A DNA stretch of 5,751 nt from Alphaproteobacteria bacterium. GTDB taxonomy: Bacteria; Pseudomonadota; Alphaproteobacteria; Rhodospirillales; Magnetospirillaceae. The notes below the pieces were generated by a model. It had not been told where the DNA came from and did not search any database. It saw only the letters and a list, made by a program, of their open reading frames with translations. Numbering within the stretch: the first letter of the stretch is position 1; each line of letters begins with the position of its first letter. A program made the position numbers and the translations under genes. The DNA is taken from contig JADFZP010000233.1 in NCBI GenBank assembly GCA_015232485.1, positions 1-5,751 of the forward strand. The letters run 5' to 3'. This document shows, one piece after another, positions 1-5,751 of the stretch.

Positions 1-196
1 CGGCGGCGGCCGGCACGTCGCGGGCGGCCGGCCCGCCGACCGTCAGGGAAAGCGCGTCGGCGGGGGCGAAGCTCAAGGAATCGCCCACCCCGGCGAACAC
101 CACCAAACTGTCGAGCAGGTGATAGCCGTCCTCGCGCCGCCCGACGACCCGCAGCGACAGGTTGACCTTGGCCGGCGCCTCGATCGCGAGACTCAC
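1..196 (-). CDS. ispE: 4-diphosphocytidyl-2-C-methyl-D-erythritol kinase (IspE), N-terminal part, cut by window edge
   Basis: IspE is a cytosolic GHMP-family kinase that phosphorylates 4-diphosphocytidyl-2-C-methyl-D-erythritol with ATP in the MEP (non-mevalonate) isoprenoid pathway. Only the first 65 codons are visible; the rest lies beyond base 1. The N-terminus carries the family signature APAKVNLSLRVVGRREDGYH (residues 7-26). K10 sits where the catalytic Lys of E. coli IspE lies, and it is followed by a SLVVFAGVGDSL strand. The catalytic Asp and the glycine-rich GHMP ATP loop would be off the window. The start is GTG at 196-194, chosen because the conserved APAKVNL block begins six residues later and a purine-rich GACGGGGGG tract (about 199-207) lies just upstream. 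The GTG overlaps the TGA of the TPR gene (193-195), a four-base GTGA junction typical of translational coupling. Identification is firm despite truncation. Confidence 0.93.
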   Translation of the reverse strand, partial: MSLAIEAPAKVNLSLRVVGRREDGYHLLDSLVVFAGVGDSLSFAPADALSLTVGGPAARDVPAAA

Positions 197-1956
197 GTCC
201 CCCCGTCCGTGGCGGCCAGCGGGCGGCCGGCCTTCAGCTTGGCTTCGAGGCCCTGTTTCGCCTCGGCGTCGGTTTCGAGCAGCAAGGCGCGTTGCCACTG
301 GAAGCGCGCCTCGTCGCGGCGGCCGACCCGCCACAGGGCGTCGCCCAGATGGTCGTTGATGGTGGGGTCCTCGGGCCGCAACTCGACGGCGCGCTCCAAG
401 TTGCGCACCGCCTCGGGATAGTCGCCCAGCCGGTACAGCACCCAGCCCAGGCTGTCGATGATGGCGCCGTCGTCGGGGCGCAAGCTGGCGGCCTTCTCGA
501 TCATCTTGCGCGCCTGATCGAGATTGATGCCGCGTTCGACCCAGGTGTAGCCCAGATAGTTGAGGACGTAAGGCTGGTCGCGTTCAAGCTCGAGCGCCTT
601 CAGGAAGTCGGTCTCGGCCTCGGGCCAGCGTTGCGAGCGCTCGAGCGCGATGCCGCGGCTGTAGAACAGGGTCCAGTGATGCCGCTCGATCCGCGGCACG
701 CGGGTGATCGCCTGACCATAGGACTCGGCGGCGTCGGCGAATTTCTTGCCACGCCGCAGCACGTCGCCCAGCGAGACCAGCGCGTCCCAGCGTTCGGGCC
801 GTTGGCCGGCCATGTCGCGCAAGAGCGTCGCCGCCTGATCGGCGCGGCCCGAATCCTCGAGGTTCTCGGCCACGCGAAGCTGCGCCGACCACCAAGCCGG
901 CGAGGCCGGGTCGATGGCGCGATAGATCTCGTTGGCTTGGTCGAAACGCTCCTGCGATTGCAGGATGTCGGCGACCAGCACCTGGGCCAGCGGGAAATTG
1001 GGCCGCAAATCCAGCGCCAGCCGGCCGAACACCAGCGCCACGTCCAGCGCGTTGCCCTGGCGGATCGAGGTCGCGGCGCCAAACATCGCCTCGGCCAGAC
1101 CTTCTTGCCCGCTGGTCACGATGCGCGGCAGCTTGCCGCCCTGGGCCAGCAGCGAATCGCCGTCGAGCAGGCCGCTGCCGGGATGCTGGCCGCGATAGCG
1201 GGCGTAAAGGGCGCGGGCCTTTTCGATGCGCCCGATGCGCTGGTAGAAGGCGCCCGCCGCCTCGACGGCGCGCAGGGTCAGGGGCGTCGCCTCGCCCGTC
1301 ACCAGCGAGTCGTACAGCTTCTCGGCCGCCGCCCGCCGATCGGCGAGATCGTTGATCAGCGCCGCGTGGAAATCATGCAAGGGCGCCAGCGGCGACGTGC
1401 CGGCCATCGGCGCCAGCGCGGCCAAGGCCGGGTCGAAGCGGCCCTGGGCGGCGCGCGTCCAGGCCAGCATCATCGGCGCCATGAAGCTGTTGATGCCGCG
1501 CCGGGGCAGCTTGGCCAAGCGGTCCTCGGCGGCGGTCAGGCGGCCTTCCTTGACGTCGCGCGACGCCACCAGCATGGCCGCCACGGCGGCCTCGGAGTCG
1601 AAGGACAGCAGCCGGCGGGCCAGCGTCACCGCCTCGTCGAGTCGCCCCTCGGCGGCCAGCAGCAGGTGGGCGCGCTGAAGCAGCTCGACATTCTCGGGGT
1701 CGGCGGACAGGGCGCGGGAATAGAAGTCGGCGGCCGCGCCGATCTCGTGGCTGGCATGGGCCCAGCGCGCCGCCAGATAGGCGCCCAGCGCCGATTGGCC
1801 GGCCGAAACCGCCAGCCCCTCCGTGGGCGCCGCGGCGAGGGCTGGGGCAAGACCTTCGGCGTCCGCCGCGCCGACACAGCCGCCCGGCAGGATGGCCAGG
1901 AAGGCGGCGGCGCCGATGCGGCGCAGAATGGGGGAAAGGCGGTGGCGAACGGCCAT
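193..1956 (-). CDS. Exported tetratricopeptide-repeat (TPR) protein, 587 aa
   Basis: This is a helical-repeat protein with no catalytic motif; TPR arrays usually scaffold protein-protein contacts. The N-terminus (residues 1-33) is a signal sequence: basic residues (R4, R6, R12, R13), a hydrophobic stretch GAAAFLAIL and then PGGCVGAADA. It may be cut after ADA (residue 33) or be lipidated at C27, but the lipobox is poor because P24 sits at -3. TPR-like helix pairs run through most of the chain. The clearest are about 429-460, 463-496 (LGYTWVERG...LDQA), 497-530 (SLGWVLYRLGDYPEAV) and 531-564 (LGDALWRVGRRDEA). Earlier units near 68-101 and 389-421 are more degenerate. The ATG at 1956 is supported by GGAG (1963-1966) six bases upstream. 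It sits 55 bases after ETF-QO and overlaps ispE by four bases. From memory, TPR proteins next to ispE recur in other proteobacteria (for example the PA4667 region of Pseudomonas, with lolB), which would suggest an outer-envelope role. The precise function is unknown. Confidence 0.92.
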   Translation of the reverse strand: MAVRHRLSPILRRIGAAAFLAILPGGCVGAADAEGLAPALAAAPTEGLAVSAGQSALGAYLAARWAHASHEIGAAADFYSRALSADPENVELLQRAHLLLAAEGRLDEAVTLARRLLSFDSEAAVAAMLVASRDVKEGRLTAAEDRLAKLPRRGINSFMAPMMLAWTRAAQGRFDPALAALAPMAGTSPLAPLHDFHAALINDLADRRAAAEKLYDSLVTGEATPLTLRAVEAAGAFYQRIGRIEKARALYARYRGQHPGSGLLDGDSLLAQGGKLPRIVTSGQEGLAEAMFGAATSIRQGNALDVALVFGRLALDLRPNFPLAQVLVADILQSQERFDQANEIYRAIDPASPAWWSAQLRVAENLEDSGRADQAATLLRDMAGQRPERWDALVSLGDVLRRGKKFADAAESYGQAITRVPRIERHHWTLFYSRGIALERSQRWPEAETDFLKALELERDQPYVLNYLGYTWVERGINLDQARKMIEKAASLRPDDGAIIDSLGWVLYRLGDYPEAVRNLERAVELRPEDPTINDHLGDALWRVGRRDEARFQWQRALLLETDAEAKQGLEAKLKAGRPLAATDGGT

Positions 1957-1962
1957 TGGTCA

Positions 1963-1966
1963 CTCC
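1963..1966 (-). promoter_or_regulatory. Ribosome binding site of the TPR gene
   Basis: GGAG read on the minus strand lies six bases before the ATG at 1956, an ideal spacing. It lies in the 55-base gap after ETF-QO (1957-2011). That gap contains no convincing promoter and no stem-loop followed by a long T run, so the TPR gene is probably read through from ETF-QO. Confidence 0.7.
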
Positions 1967-2011
1967 GACAGGAAAACCGCGACGCGCCGACGCTCCCTTC
2001 GCCCGCACGCC

Positions 2012-3643
2012 TTACATGTTGGGGTAGTTGGGTCCTCCACCCCCTTCGGGCACCACCCAGTCGATGTTCTGGGTCGGGTCCTTGATGTCGCAGGTCTTGC
2101 AGTGGACGCAATTCTGCGCATTGATCTGAAGGCGTGGATTGGCGCCGTCCTCGTCGCGGACGATCTCGTAGACACCCGCCGGACAATAGCGCTGCTCGGG
2201 GGCGTCATACAACGCCAGATTCACGGCGATCGCCACCTCGGGAGTCTTCAGCCGCAGATGGACCGGCTGGTTCTCCTCGTGATTGGTGTTCGAGATGAAC
2301 ACCGACGACAGGCGGTCGAAACTGATCCGGCCATCCGGCTTGGGATAGTCGATGCGCGGCGCTTGGTCGGCGGGCACCAACTGGTCGTGGTCGGCGTGGT
2401 GGCGCAGCGTCCACGGCGCGCGGCCCTTCAGCACATAGGTTTCGAGCGCCGCATAGGCGATGCCCGCCCAAAGGCCCCAACGGAAGGCCGGACGGATGTT
2501 GCGAACGGTGTTCAACTCGTCCCACACCCAGCTTTGGCGCAGCGAGTCCTGGTAGGCCACCGCCTCGAAGCCGGCCGGCTGGTCGAGCGCCGCGAAGGCC
2601 GCCTCGGCGGCCAGCATGCCCGACTTCATCGCGGTGTGGGTGCCCTTGATCTTGGGCACGTTGAGGAACCCGGCCGAATCGCCCACCATCATGCCGCCGG
2701 GGAAGGTCAGGCGGGGCAAGGATTGCAGCCCGCCCTCGCTGAGCGCGCGGGCGCCATAGGCGATGCGCCGCCCGCCCTCGAACCAGCCGCGAATCGACGG
2801 ATGGGTCTTGAAGCGCTGGAACTCCTCGAACGGCGACAGATGCGGGTTGGCGTAGTCCAGCCCGACCACGAAGCCCACCGCCACCTGATTGCCCTCCAGG
2901 TGATAAAGGAACGAGCCGCCATAGGTCGAATTGTCAAGCGGCCAGCCGACGCTGTGGATGATCAGGCCGGGCTGGTGCTTGGCCGGATCGATGTCCCACA
3001 ATTCCTTGATGCCGATGCCATAGGTCTGCGGATCGCGGCCTTCGCGCAGGGCGAAGCGGGCCGACAGCAGCTTGGCGAGCGAGCCGCGGCAGCCCTCGGC
3101 GAAGATCGTCTGGCGGCCGACCAGCTCGACGCCCGGCTGATGGGCCGAGGTGGGCTGGCCGTCGCGGCCGACGCCCATGTCGCCGGTCGCCACGCCGCGC
3201 ACCGCGCCGTTGTCGTCGTAAAGCACCTCGGCGGCGGCGAAGCCGGGGAAGATCTCGACGCCCAGCGCCTCGGCTTGGGCGGCCAGCCAGCGGCAGACAT
3301 TGCCCAGGCTGACCACGAAGTTGCCGGCGTTGTGCATCTGCGGCGGGGTGACGAGGCGCACCGAGGCGGTCTCGGTCAGGAACAAGAAGCGGTCCTCGCC
3401 GGCCGGGGTGTTCAGGGGGGCGCCCTTGGCCCTCCAGTCGGGGATCAATTCGTCCAGGCCGCGCGTCTCGATGACGGCGCCCGACAGGATGTGCGCGCCG
3501 ACCTCCGAGCCCTTCTCGACCACGCAGACCGACACCTCGCGGCCCGCCTTGGCGGCCAATTGCTTGAGGCGAATCGCGGCGGACAGGCCCGAGGGACCGG
3601 CGCCCACCACCACGATGTCGAATTCCATCGCCTCGCGTTCCAT
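2012..3643 (-). CDS. Electron transfer flavoprotein-ubiquinone oxidoreductase (ETF-QO), 543 aa
   Basis: This membrane-associated iron-sulfur flavoprotein accepts electrons from electron transfer flavoprotein, reduced by acyl-CoA and amino-acid dehydrogenases, and passes them to ubiquinone. Visible in order: an N-terminal FAD dinucleotide fold with GAGPSG (residues 14-19); HILSGAVIE (51-59); the ETF-QO block GWPLDNSTYGGSFLYHL (233-249), in the ubiquinone-binding region of the family; a second FAD motif GDSAGFLNVPKIKGTH (321-336); and a C-terminal ferredoxin-like domain. Four cysteines fit the single [4Fe-4S] cluster: C487 (CPAGVYE), C512, C515 and C518 (CVHCKTC). All expected elements are intact and the length matches bacterial ETF-QO. 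The ATG at 3643 is chosen because GGGAGGGG (3646-3653) precedes it. An upstream in-frame ATG at 3694 adds 17 basic, unconserved residues and lies upstream of the predicted transcription start. An ATG at 3628 is possible but has a weaker ribosome site. The genes for ETF itself are not in the window. The gene probably heads the operon with the TPR gene and ispE. Confidence 0.97.
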   Translation of the reverse strand: MEREAMEFDIVVVGAGPSGLSAAIRLKQLAAKAGREVSVCVVEKGSEVGAHILSGAVIETRGLDELIPDWRAKGAPLNTPAGEDRFLFLTETASVRLVTPPQMHNAGNFVVSLGNVCRWLAAQAEALGVEIFPGFAAAEVLYDDNGAVRGVATGDMGVGRDGQPTSAHQPGVELVGRQTIFAEGCRGSLAKLLSARFALREGRDPQTYGIGIKELWDIDPAKHQPGLIIHSVGWPLDNSTYGGSFLYHLEGNQVAVGFVVGLDYANPHLSPFEEFQRFKTHPSIRGWFEGGRRIAYGARALSEGGLQSLPRLTFPGGMMVGDSAGFLNVPKIKGTHTAMKSGMLAAEAAFAALDQPAGFEAVAYQDSLRQSWVWDELNTVRNIRPAFRWGLWAGIAYAALETYVLKGRAPWTLRHHADHDQLVPADQAPRIDYPKPDGRISFDRLSSVFISNTNHEENQPVHLRLKTPEVAIAVNLALYDAPEQRYCPAGVYEIVRDEDGANPRLQINAQNCVHCKTCDIKDPTQNIDWVVPEGGGGPNYPNM

Positions 3644-3645
3644 CA

Positions 3646-3653
3646 CCCCTCCC
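3646..3653 (-). promoter_or_regulatory. Ribosome binding site deciding the ETF-QO start
   Basis: On the minus strand GGGAGGGG ends two bases before the ATG at 3643; its GGAGG core is four bases away. It is the strongest Shine-Dalgarno match in this leader and favours the start at 3643 over in-frame ATGs at 3694 (too far upstream) and 3628 (only GCGAGGCG before it). Confidence 0.6.
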
Positions 3654-3676
3654 GTCGCGCGCCTGAATGCGCTTTT

Positions 3677-3706
3677 CCTATAGCATGCCCGCAATGATCC
3701 GGTGAA
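3677..3706 (-). promoter_or_regulatory. Candidate sigma-70 promoter of the ETF-QO operon
   Basis: On the minus strand the 67-base gap between the histidine kinase stop and the ETF-QO start holds TTCACC (3701-3706, four of six matches to TTGACA). An 18-base spacer follows, then TATAGG (3677-3682, four of six matches to TATAAT). The spacer ends in ATGC, so a TGn extended -10 is present. Transcription would start near 3670, leaving a leader of roughly 27 bases that includes the ribosome binding site. This is inferred from motif matching only; read-through from the kinase gene is also possible, since no terminator is visible between them. Confidence 0.4.
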
Positions 3707-3710
3707 CCAC

Positions 3711-5591
3711 TCATGGCGGCGCGGGAATGGTCAAGCCGAACGACGCCCCGCCGCCCTCCCGGGGCCGGTAGCTGGCCTGACCGGCGTGCAGTTCGGCGAT
3801 CGTCTTGACCAGATGCAGCCCGACCCCGGTGCCCGTCCCCGCTCCGCCGACGCAGCGGTAATACTTGTCGAAGATGAACGCGACTTCGTCGTCGGGGATG
3901 CCCGGCCCGCGATCCTCGACCGAGAAGGTGATCCGCCCGTCGCCGCCCCGCGCGGTGATCTCGACGACTTGATTTTCGGGGCCGTAACGGCGCGCGTTGT
4001 CGATCAGGGCGTCCAGGGCGATGCCCAGCAAGCCGGCGTCGGCGAAGCAGGACTCGGGCAGGCTGGACGCCTCGATGGTCACCCCGATCGGATTCGGCTC
4101 GCGATTTCGTTCGGCCGCCTGCTGGACGATCATGGCGGGCGCCACGGGCCGCAGCTTGGCCGCCATGGTCTCGTCCCGCTCGCTGGCCAGGCAGGTCTCG
4201 ATCAGGCTCACCAGCCTTTTGACGGCGCGGCGGATGGTGGTGACGCGGTCGCCGATTTCGGAATGCCGCGTGCCGTTGAACAACCCGACCATCTGCGCCG
4301 CGCTGTCGATCACGGCCAGCGGCGTCTTGAATTCGTGGGTCGCCATGTCGATGAAGGTGCGCAGGCGTTGTCGCGCCATGCGTTCACCCGCCAGATTGAT
4401 CTCGGCTCGCATCCCCTCGCGCTGCATGCGCCCCAGGCGATAGGCCATGGCCACGCTGAGAATGGCGATGTGGGTCATGTTGGCGGCCACGGTGATCTGG
4501 CGCCCCATGTCGTCGGGAACCATCGCGGTCAGCTTGGCGGCGACTTCGGTGCCCCATCCCAGCATCACGGGAAGAAAGGCCAACAGATAGAATTTCAGCA
4601 AGACGTCCTTGGGATCGCGCCACACCAGAAGCGCCGCGAGCACGGTGCTGGCGATGCTGGCAAGGAGCATGGTCGCCAGGGCCGGGCCGACGAGCAATGG
4701 GAAGGCGGGGCTCATCAGCGAAAAAAGCCCCAGGGCCATGACGGTCGCGGCCGACGTATAGATCCGGTGCATCACCGGAAACGCCTTCCTCAAGCCGAGG
4801 ATGTTGTCCCACATGAAGATGAAGGCGGCGACGCCGCCAAGCAAGCCCACCCCGCTCAGCATGTAATTGACCGCCCCGCCCGACGCGGGAAACACCACGG
4901 CCGCGAGGCCGGAGTGGGTCAGGCCGCGACAGAGGTTGGTTCCGACGTAAAGGGCGTAAAGCAGCATCGTCGCGTCGCGCAGCCAGAACCCGAACAGCGC
5001 GTGAACCGTGACGATCACCGCCAGGACGCCGAAGTGGAGGCCGAACAGGGTCGAATCCCGCACCTCCTCGAACATCAGCGCGCCGGGCCGCCACAACGCG
5101 GCCTCCTCGAAGCGGATCTTGTGCTGCGAGGCCAGCCTTATATAGACGGTCACCGGCCTGGCCTCGGGCAGGGTCAGCATGGCGACGTGGCGCCGCGCCG
5201 CCAGCGCCAATCGCGCGCTGGGGATGTGCCGCCCCAGGCGGATCTCGACGTTCTCGTCCGGCACGAAGACCCGGACGTCGTCGATGTCGGGCTCGCCGAA
5301 CGCCAGGATCCAGTCCGCCGGCATCCCCGGCGCCCGCACCGCCGTGAAGCGGTACCACACCGTTCCCGAAGCGAGTCCCCGCCGCGGGGCGTCTTGCCAG
5401 TCGGCCCCGACAAGCTGGTCGACGTCCAGCGATCCACCTTCGTCCTCGAGGACGGCGAGATGGTGATCCAGGGGGAAGCTGGCGGCGTCGCCGACCAGAT
5501 CGAGCGGCCGCGGATGCGCCGCGCCGGCCGGCGCGGCGGCGAACGCGCCGCACAGCGACAGGACCAAGGCGACCCAAAACCATCTCTTCAT
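3711..5591 (-). CDS. Orphan 7TMR-DISM sensor histidine kinase, 626 aa
   Basis: This looks like an inner-membrane sensor that autophosphorylates on histidine in response to a periplasmic signal. Order: signal peptide (about 1-25, cleavage near AGA-A); a periplasmic beta-rich domain at about 30-170 resembling 7TMR-DISM extracellular domain 2 (VWYRF at 78-82, VYIRL at 149-153); then seven hydrophobic segments at about 183-203, 207-222, 241-261, 278-297, 298-323, 330-348 and 367-386. A short linker follows, with no HAMP or PAS domain. The kinase core has an H-box with H419 (HEFKTPL 419-425), an N-box ending DNARRYGP (N532, first Asn position replaced by A528), G1 DRGPGIP (560-566), F-box IFDKYYR (573-579) and G2 GTGVGL (587-592). 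There is no receiver domain and no regulator gene nearby, so target and ligand are unknown. The DISMED2 domain is thought to bind small ligands, perhaps carbohydrates. The ATG at 5591 is chosen because the signal peptide starts there and GAGGGG precedes it; an in-frame ATG at 5678 would add 29 unlikely residues and overlap the divergent gene. Confidence 0.93.
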   Translation of the reverse strand: MKRWFWVALVLSLCGAFAAAPAGAAHPRPLDLVGDAASFPLDHHLAVLEDEGGSLDVDQLVGADWQDAPRRGLASGTVWYRFTAVRAPGMPADWILAFGEPDIDDVRVFVPDENVEIRLGRHIPSARLALAARRHVAMLTLPEARPVTVYIRLASQHKIRFEEAALWRPGALMFEEVRDSTLFGLHFGVLAVIVTVHALFGFWLRDATMLLYALYVGTNLCRGLTHSGLAAVVFPASGGAVNYMLSGVGLLGGVAAFIFMWDNILGLRKAFPVMHRIYTSAATVMALGLFSLMSPAFPLLVGPALATMLLASIASTVLAALLVWRDPKDVLLKFYLLAFLPVMLGWGTEVAAKLTAMVPDDMGRQITVAANMTHIAILSVAMAYRLGRMQREGMRAEINLAGERMARQRLRTFIDMATHEFKTPLAVIDSAAQMVGLFNGTRHSEIGDRVTTIRRAVKRLVSLIETCLASERDETMAAKLRPVAPAMIVQQAAERNREPNPIGVTIEASSLPESCFADAGLLGIALDALIDNARRYGPENQVVEITARGGDGRITFSVEDRGPGIPDDEVAFIFDKYYRCVGGAGTGTGVGLHLVKTIAELHAGQASYRPREGGGASFGLTIPAPP

Positions 5592-5595
5592 CAAA

Positions 5596-5601
5596 CCCCT
5601 C
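5596..5601 (-). promoter_or_regulatory. Ribosome binding site of the histidine kinase
   Basis: GAGGGG on the minus strand lies four bases before the ATG at 5591. Together with the signal peptide starting at that codon, it rules in this start over the longer reading frame from 5678. Confidence 0.6.
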
Positions 5602-5634
5602 GCGACGTCGAATCGGTCAAGAGTACATGCGTGT

Positions 5635-5651
5635 CGCGCGAATTTCGCGCG
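5635..5651. repeat. Perfect 17-base inverted repeat in the divergent promoter region
   Basis: The arms CGCGCGAA and TTCGCGCG pair over eight bases around a single central T. The repeat lies in the 75-base gap (5592-5666) between the divergent starts of the histidine kinase and the putative uracil-DNA glycosylase. It ends 15 bases before the glycosylase ATG and just upstream of a -10-like TATGCT (5655-5660). Its position fits an operator for a dimeric regulator, but the arms are mostly CG dinucleotides, so chance is not excluded. The symmetry is seen directly; the regulatory role is inferred. Confidence 0.4.
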
Positions 5652-5654
5652 TGT

Positions 5655-5660
5655 TATGCT
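5655..5660 (+). promoter_or_regulatory. Possible -10 element for the plus-strand gene
   Basis: TATGCT matches four of six positions of TATAAT (T, A, T and the final T). Transcription would begin close to the ATG at 5667, giving a very short or absent leader. No good -35 lies 16-18 bases upstream; that position falls in the inverted repeat and reads TGTCGC. This is a weak call. Confidence 0.25.
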
Positions 5661-5666
5661 GGGGCC

Positions 5667-5751
5667 ATGAACGCCCATCCGCCGCTCGAAGCCATTCTCC
5701 GCTGGTATCTGGAAGCCGGGGTCGACGAGCCCATCGGCGAGACGCCGATCG
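5667..5751 (+). CDS. Putative uracil-DNA glycosylase (family 4 type), first 28 residues, cut by window edge
   Basis: The visible protein reads MNAHPPLEAILRW, YLEAGVDEPIGETPI. The pattern of a short helix followed by (L/I)LRWYxEAGVDExIG resembles the N-terminal extension of alphaproteobacterial family 4 (UDGa/SPO1 polymerase-related) uracil-DNA glycosylases, which remove uracil from DNA as the first step of base-excision repair and carry an iron-sulfur cluster. None of the catalytic or cluster residues is inside the window, so the call rests on this N-terminal pattern and on my recollection that such a gene often lies beside ETF-QO in this group. The start at 5667 has only GGGG two bases upstream as a ribosome site. 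An in-frame GTG at 5631 would add 12 residues but would run through the inverted repeat. It is divergent from the histidine kinase. Confidence 0.7.
   Translation, partial: MNAHPPLEAILRWYLEAGVDEPIGETPI

Noticed and set aside
1957..2011. Possible terminator between ETF-QO and the TPR gene (imperfect GCGTCGGCGCGTCGC symmetry followed by GGTTTTCC)
   Set aside because: The stem contains mismatches and only four Ts follow, so it does not meet the usual pattern of an intrinsic terminator.
292..2085. A 597-codon open frame on the plus strand opposite the TPR gene
   Set aside because: Low-complexity, Gln/Arg/Gly/Ala-rich translation with no recognisable domain; it mirrors the codon bias of the TPR gene and is a shadow typical of GC-rich DNA.
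1823..3697. A 624-codon open frame on the plus strand opposite ETF-QO
   Set aside because: The opposite strand encodes a fully conserved ETF-QO with all cofactor motifs. The antisense translation is His/Arg/Gly-rich without any family signature.
4384..5583. A 399-codon minus-strand frame inside the histidine kinase gene
   Set aside because: It is frame-shifted relative to the kinase, Arg/Gly-rich, and shows no domain; the kinase frame carries the signal peptide, membrane segments and phosphoacceptor region.
5615..5620. TTGACC on the minus strand as a -35 box for the histidine kinase
   Set aside because: The position 17 bases downstream reads GGTTTG beside the ATG; there is no -10 element and no room for a leader.
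5592..5678. Longer histidine kinase starting at an ATG at 5678
   Set aside because: It would put 29 non-hydrophobic residues before a perfectly placed signal peptide and overlap the divergent gene; the ATG at 5591 has GAGGGG four bases upstream.

Overview
The window is strongly GC-rich, tightly packed chromosomal DNA. It looks like an alphaproteobacterium, most plausibly of the Rhodospirillales (Magnetospirillum/Rhodospirillum-like). That assignment is an inference from the G/C-rich third codon positions, the protein sequences and the gene order; no 16S rRNA or other direct taxonomic marker is present. I see no tRNA, rRNA, CRISPR array, insertion sequence or attachment site. All non-coding gaps are under 80 bases.

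Layout: four of the five genes lie on the minus strand. Read in their own direction they are (1) a membrane sensor histidine kinase of the 7TMR-DISM type (5591 to 3711); (2) electron transfer flavoprotein-ubiquinone oxidoreductase, ETF-QO (3643 to 2012); (3) an exported TPR-repeat protein (1956 to 193); and (4) the first 65 codons of ispE (196 to the window edge), whose GTG start overlaps the TPR stop codon. The fifth gene starts divergently at 5667 on the plus strand; its 28 visible residues resemble the N-terminus of a family 4 type uracil-DNA glycosylase.

How the genes fit together: ETF-QO, the TPR gene and ispE appear to form one transcription unit. The gaps are 55 bases and then a 4-base overlap, and a plausible extended -10 promoter lies just ahead of ETF-QO. 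The products do not share one pathway: ETF-QO feeds electrons from acyl-CoA and amino-acid dehydrogenases into ubiquinone, the TPR protein is probably an envelope scaffold, and IspE makes isoprenoid precursors. The link between ubiquinone use and isoprenoid supply is suggestive only. The histidine kinase sits between the glycosylase and ETF-QO with no response regulator in view, so it is an orphan as far as the window shows. Its start faces the glycosylase start across a 75-base divergent region that contains a perfect 17-base inverted repeat.

I found no clearly undescribed system. The points most worth checking are the orphan kinase and its intergenic palindrome.
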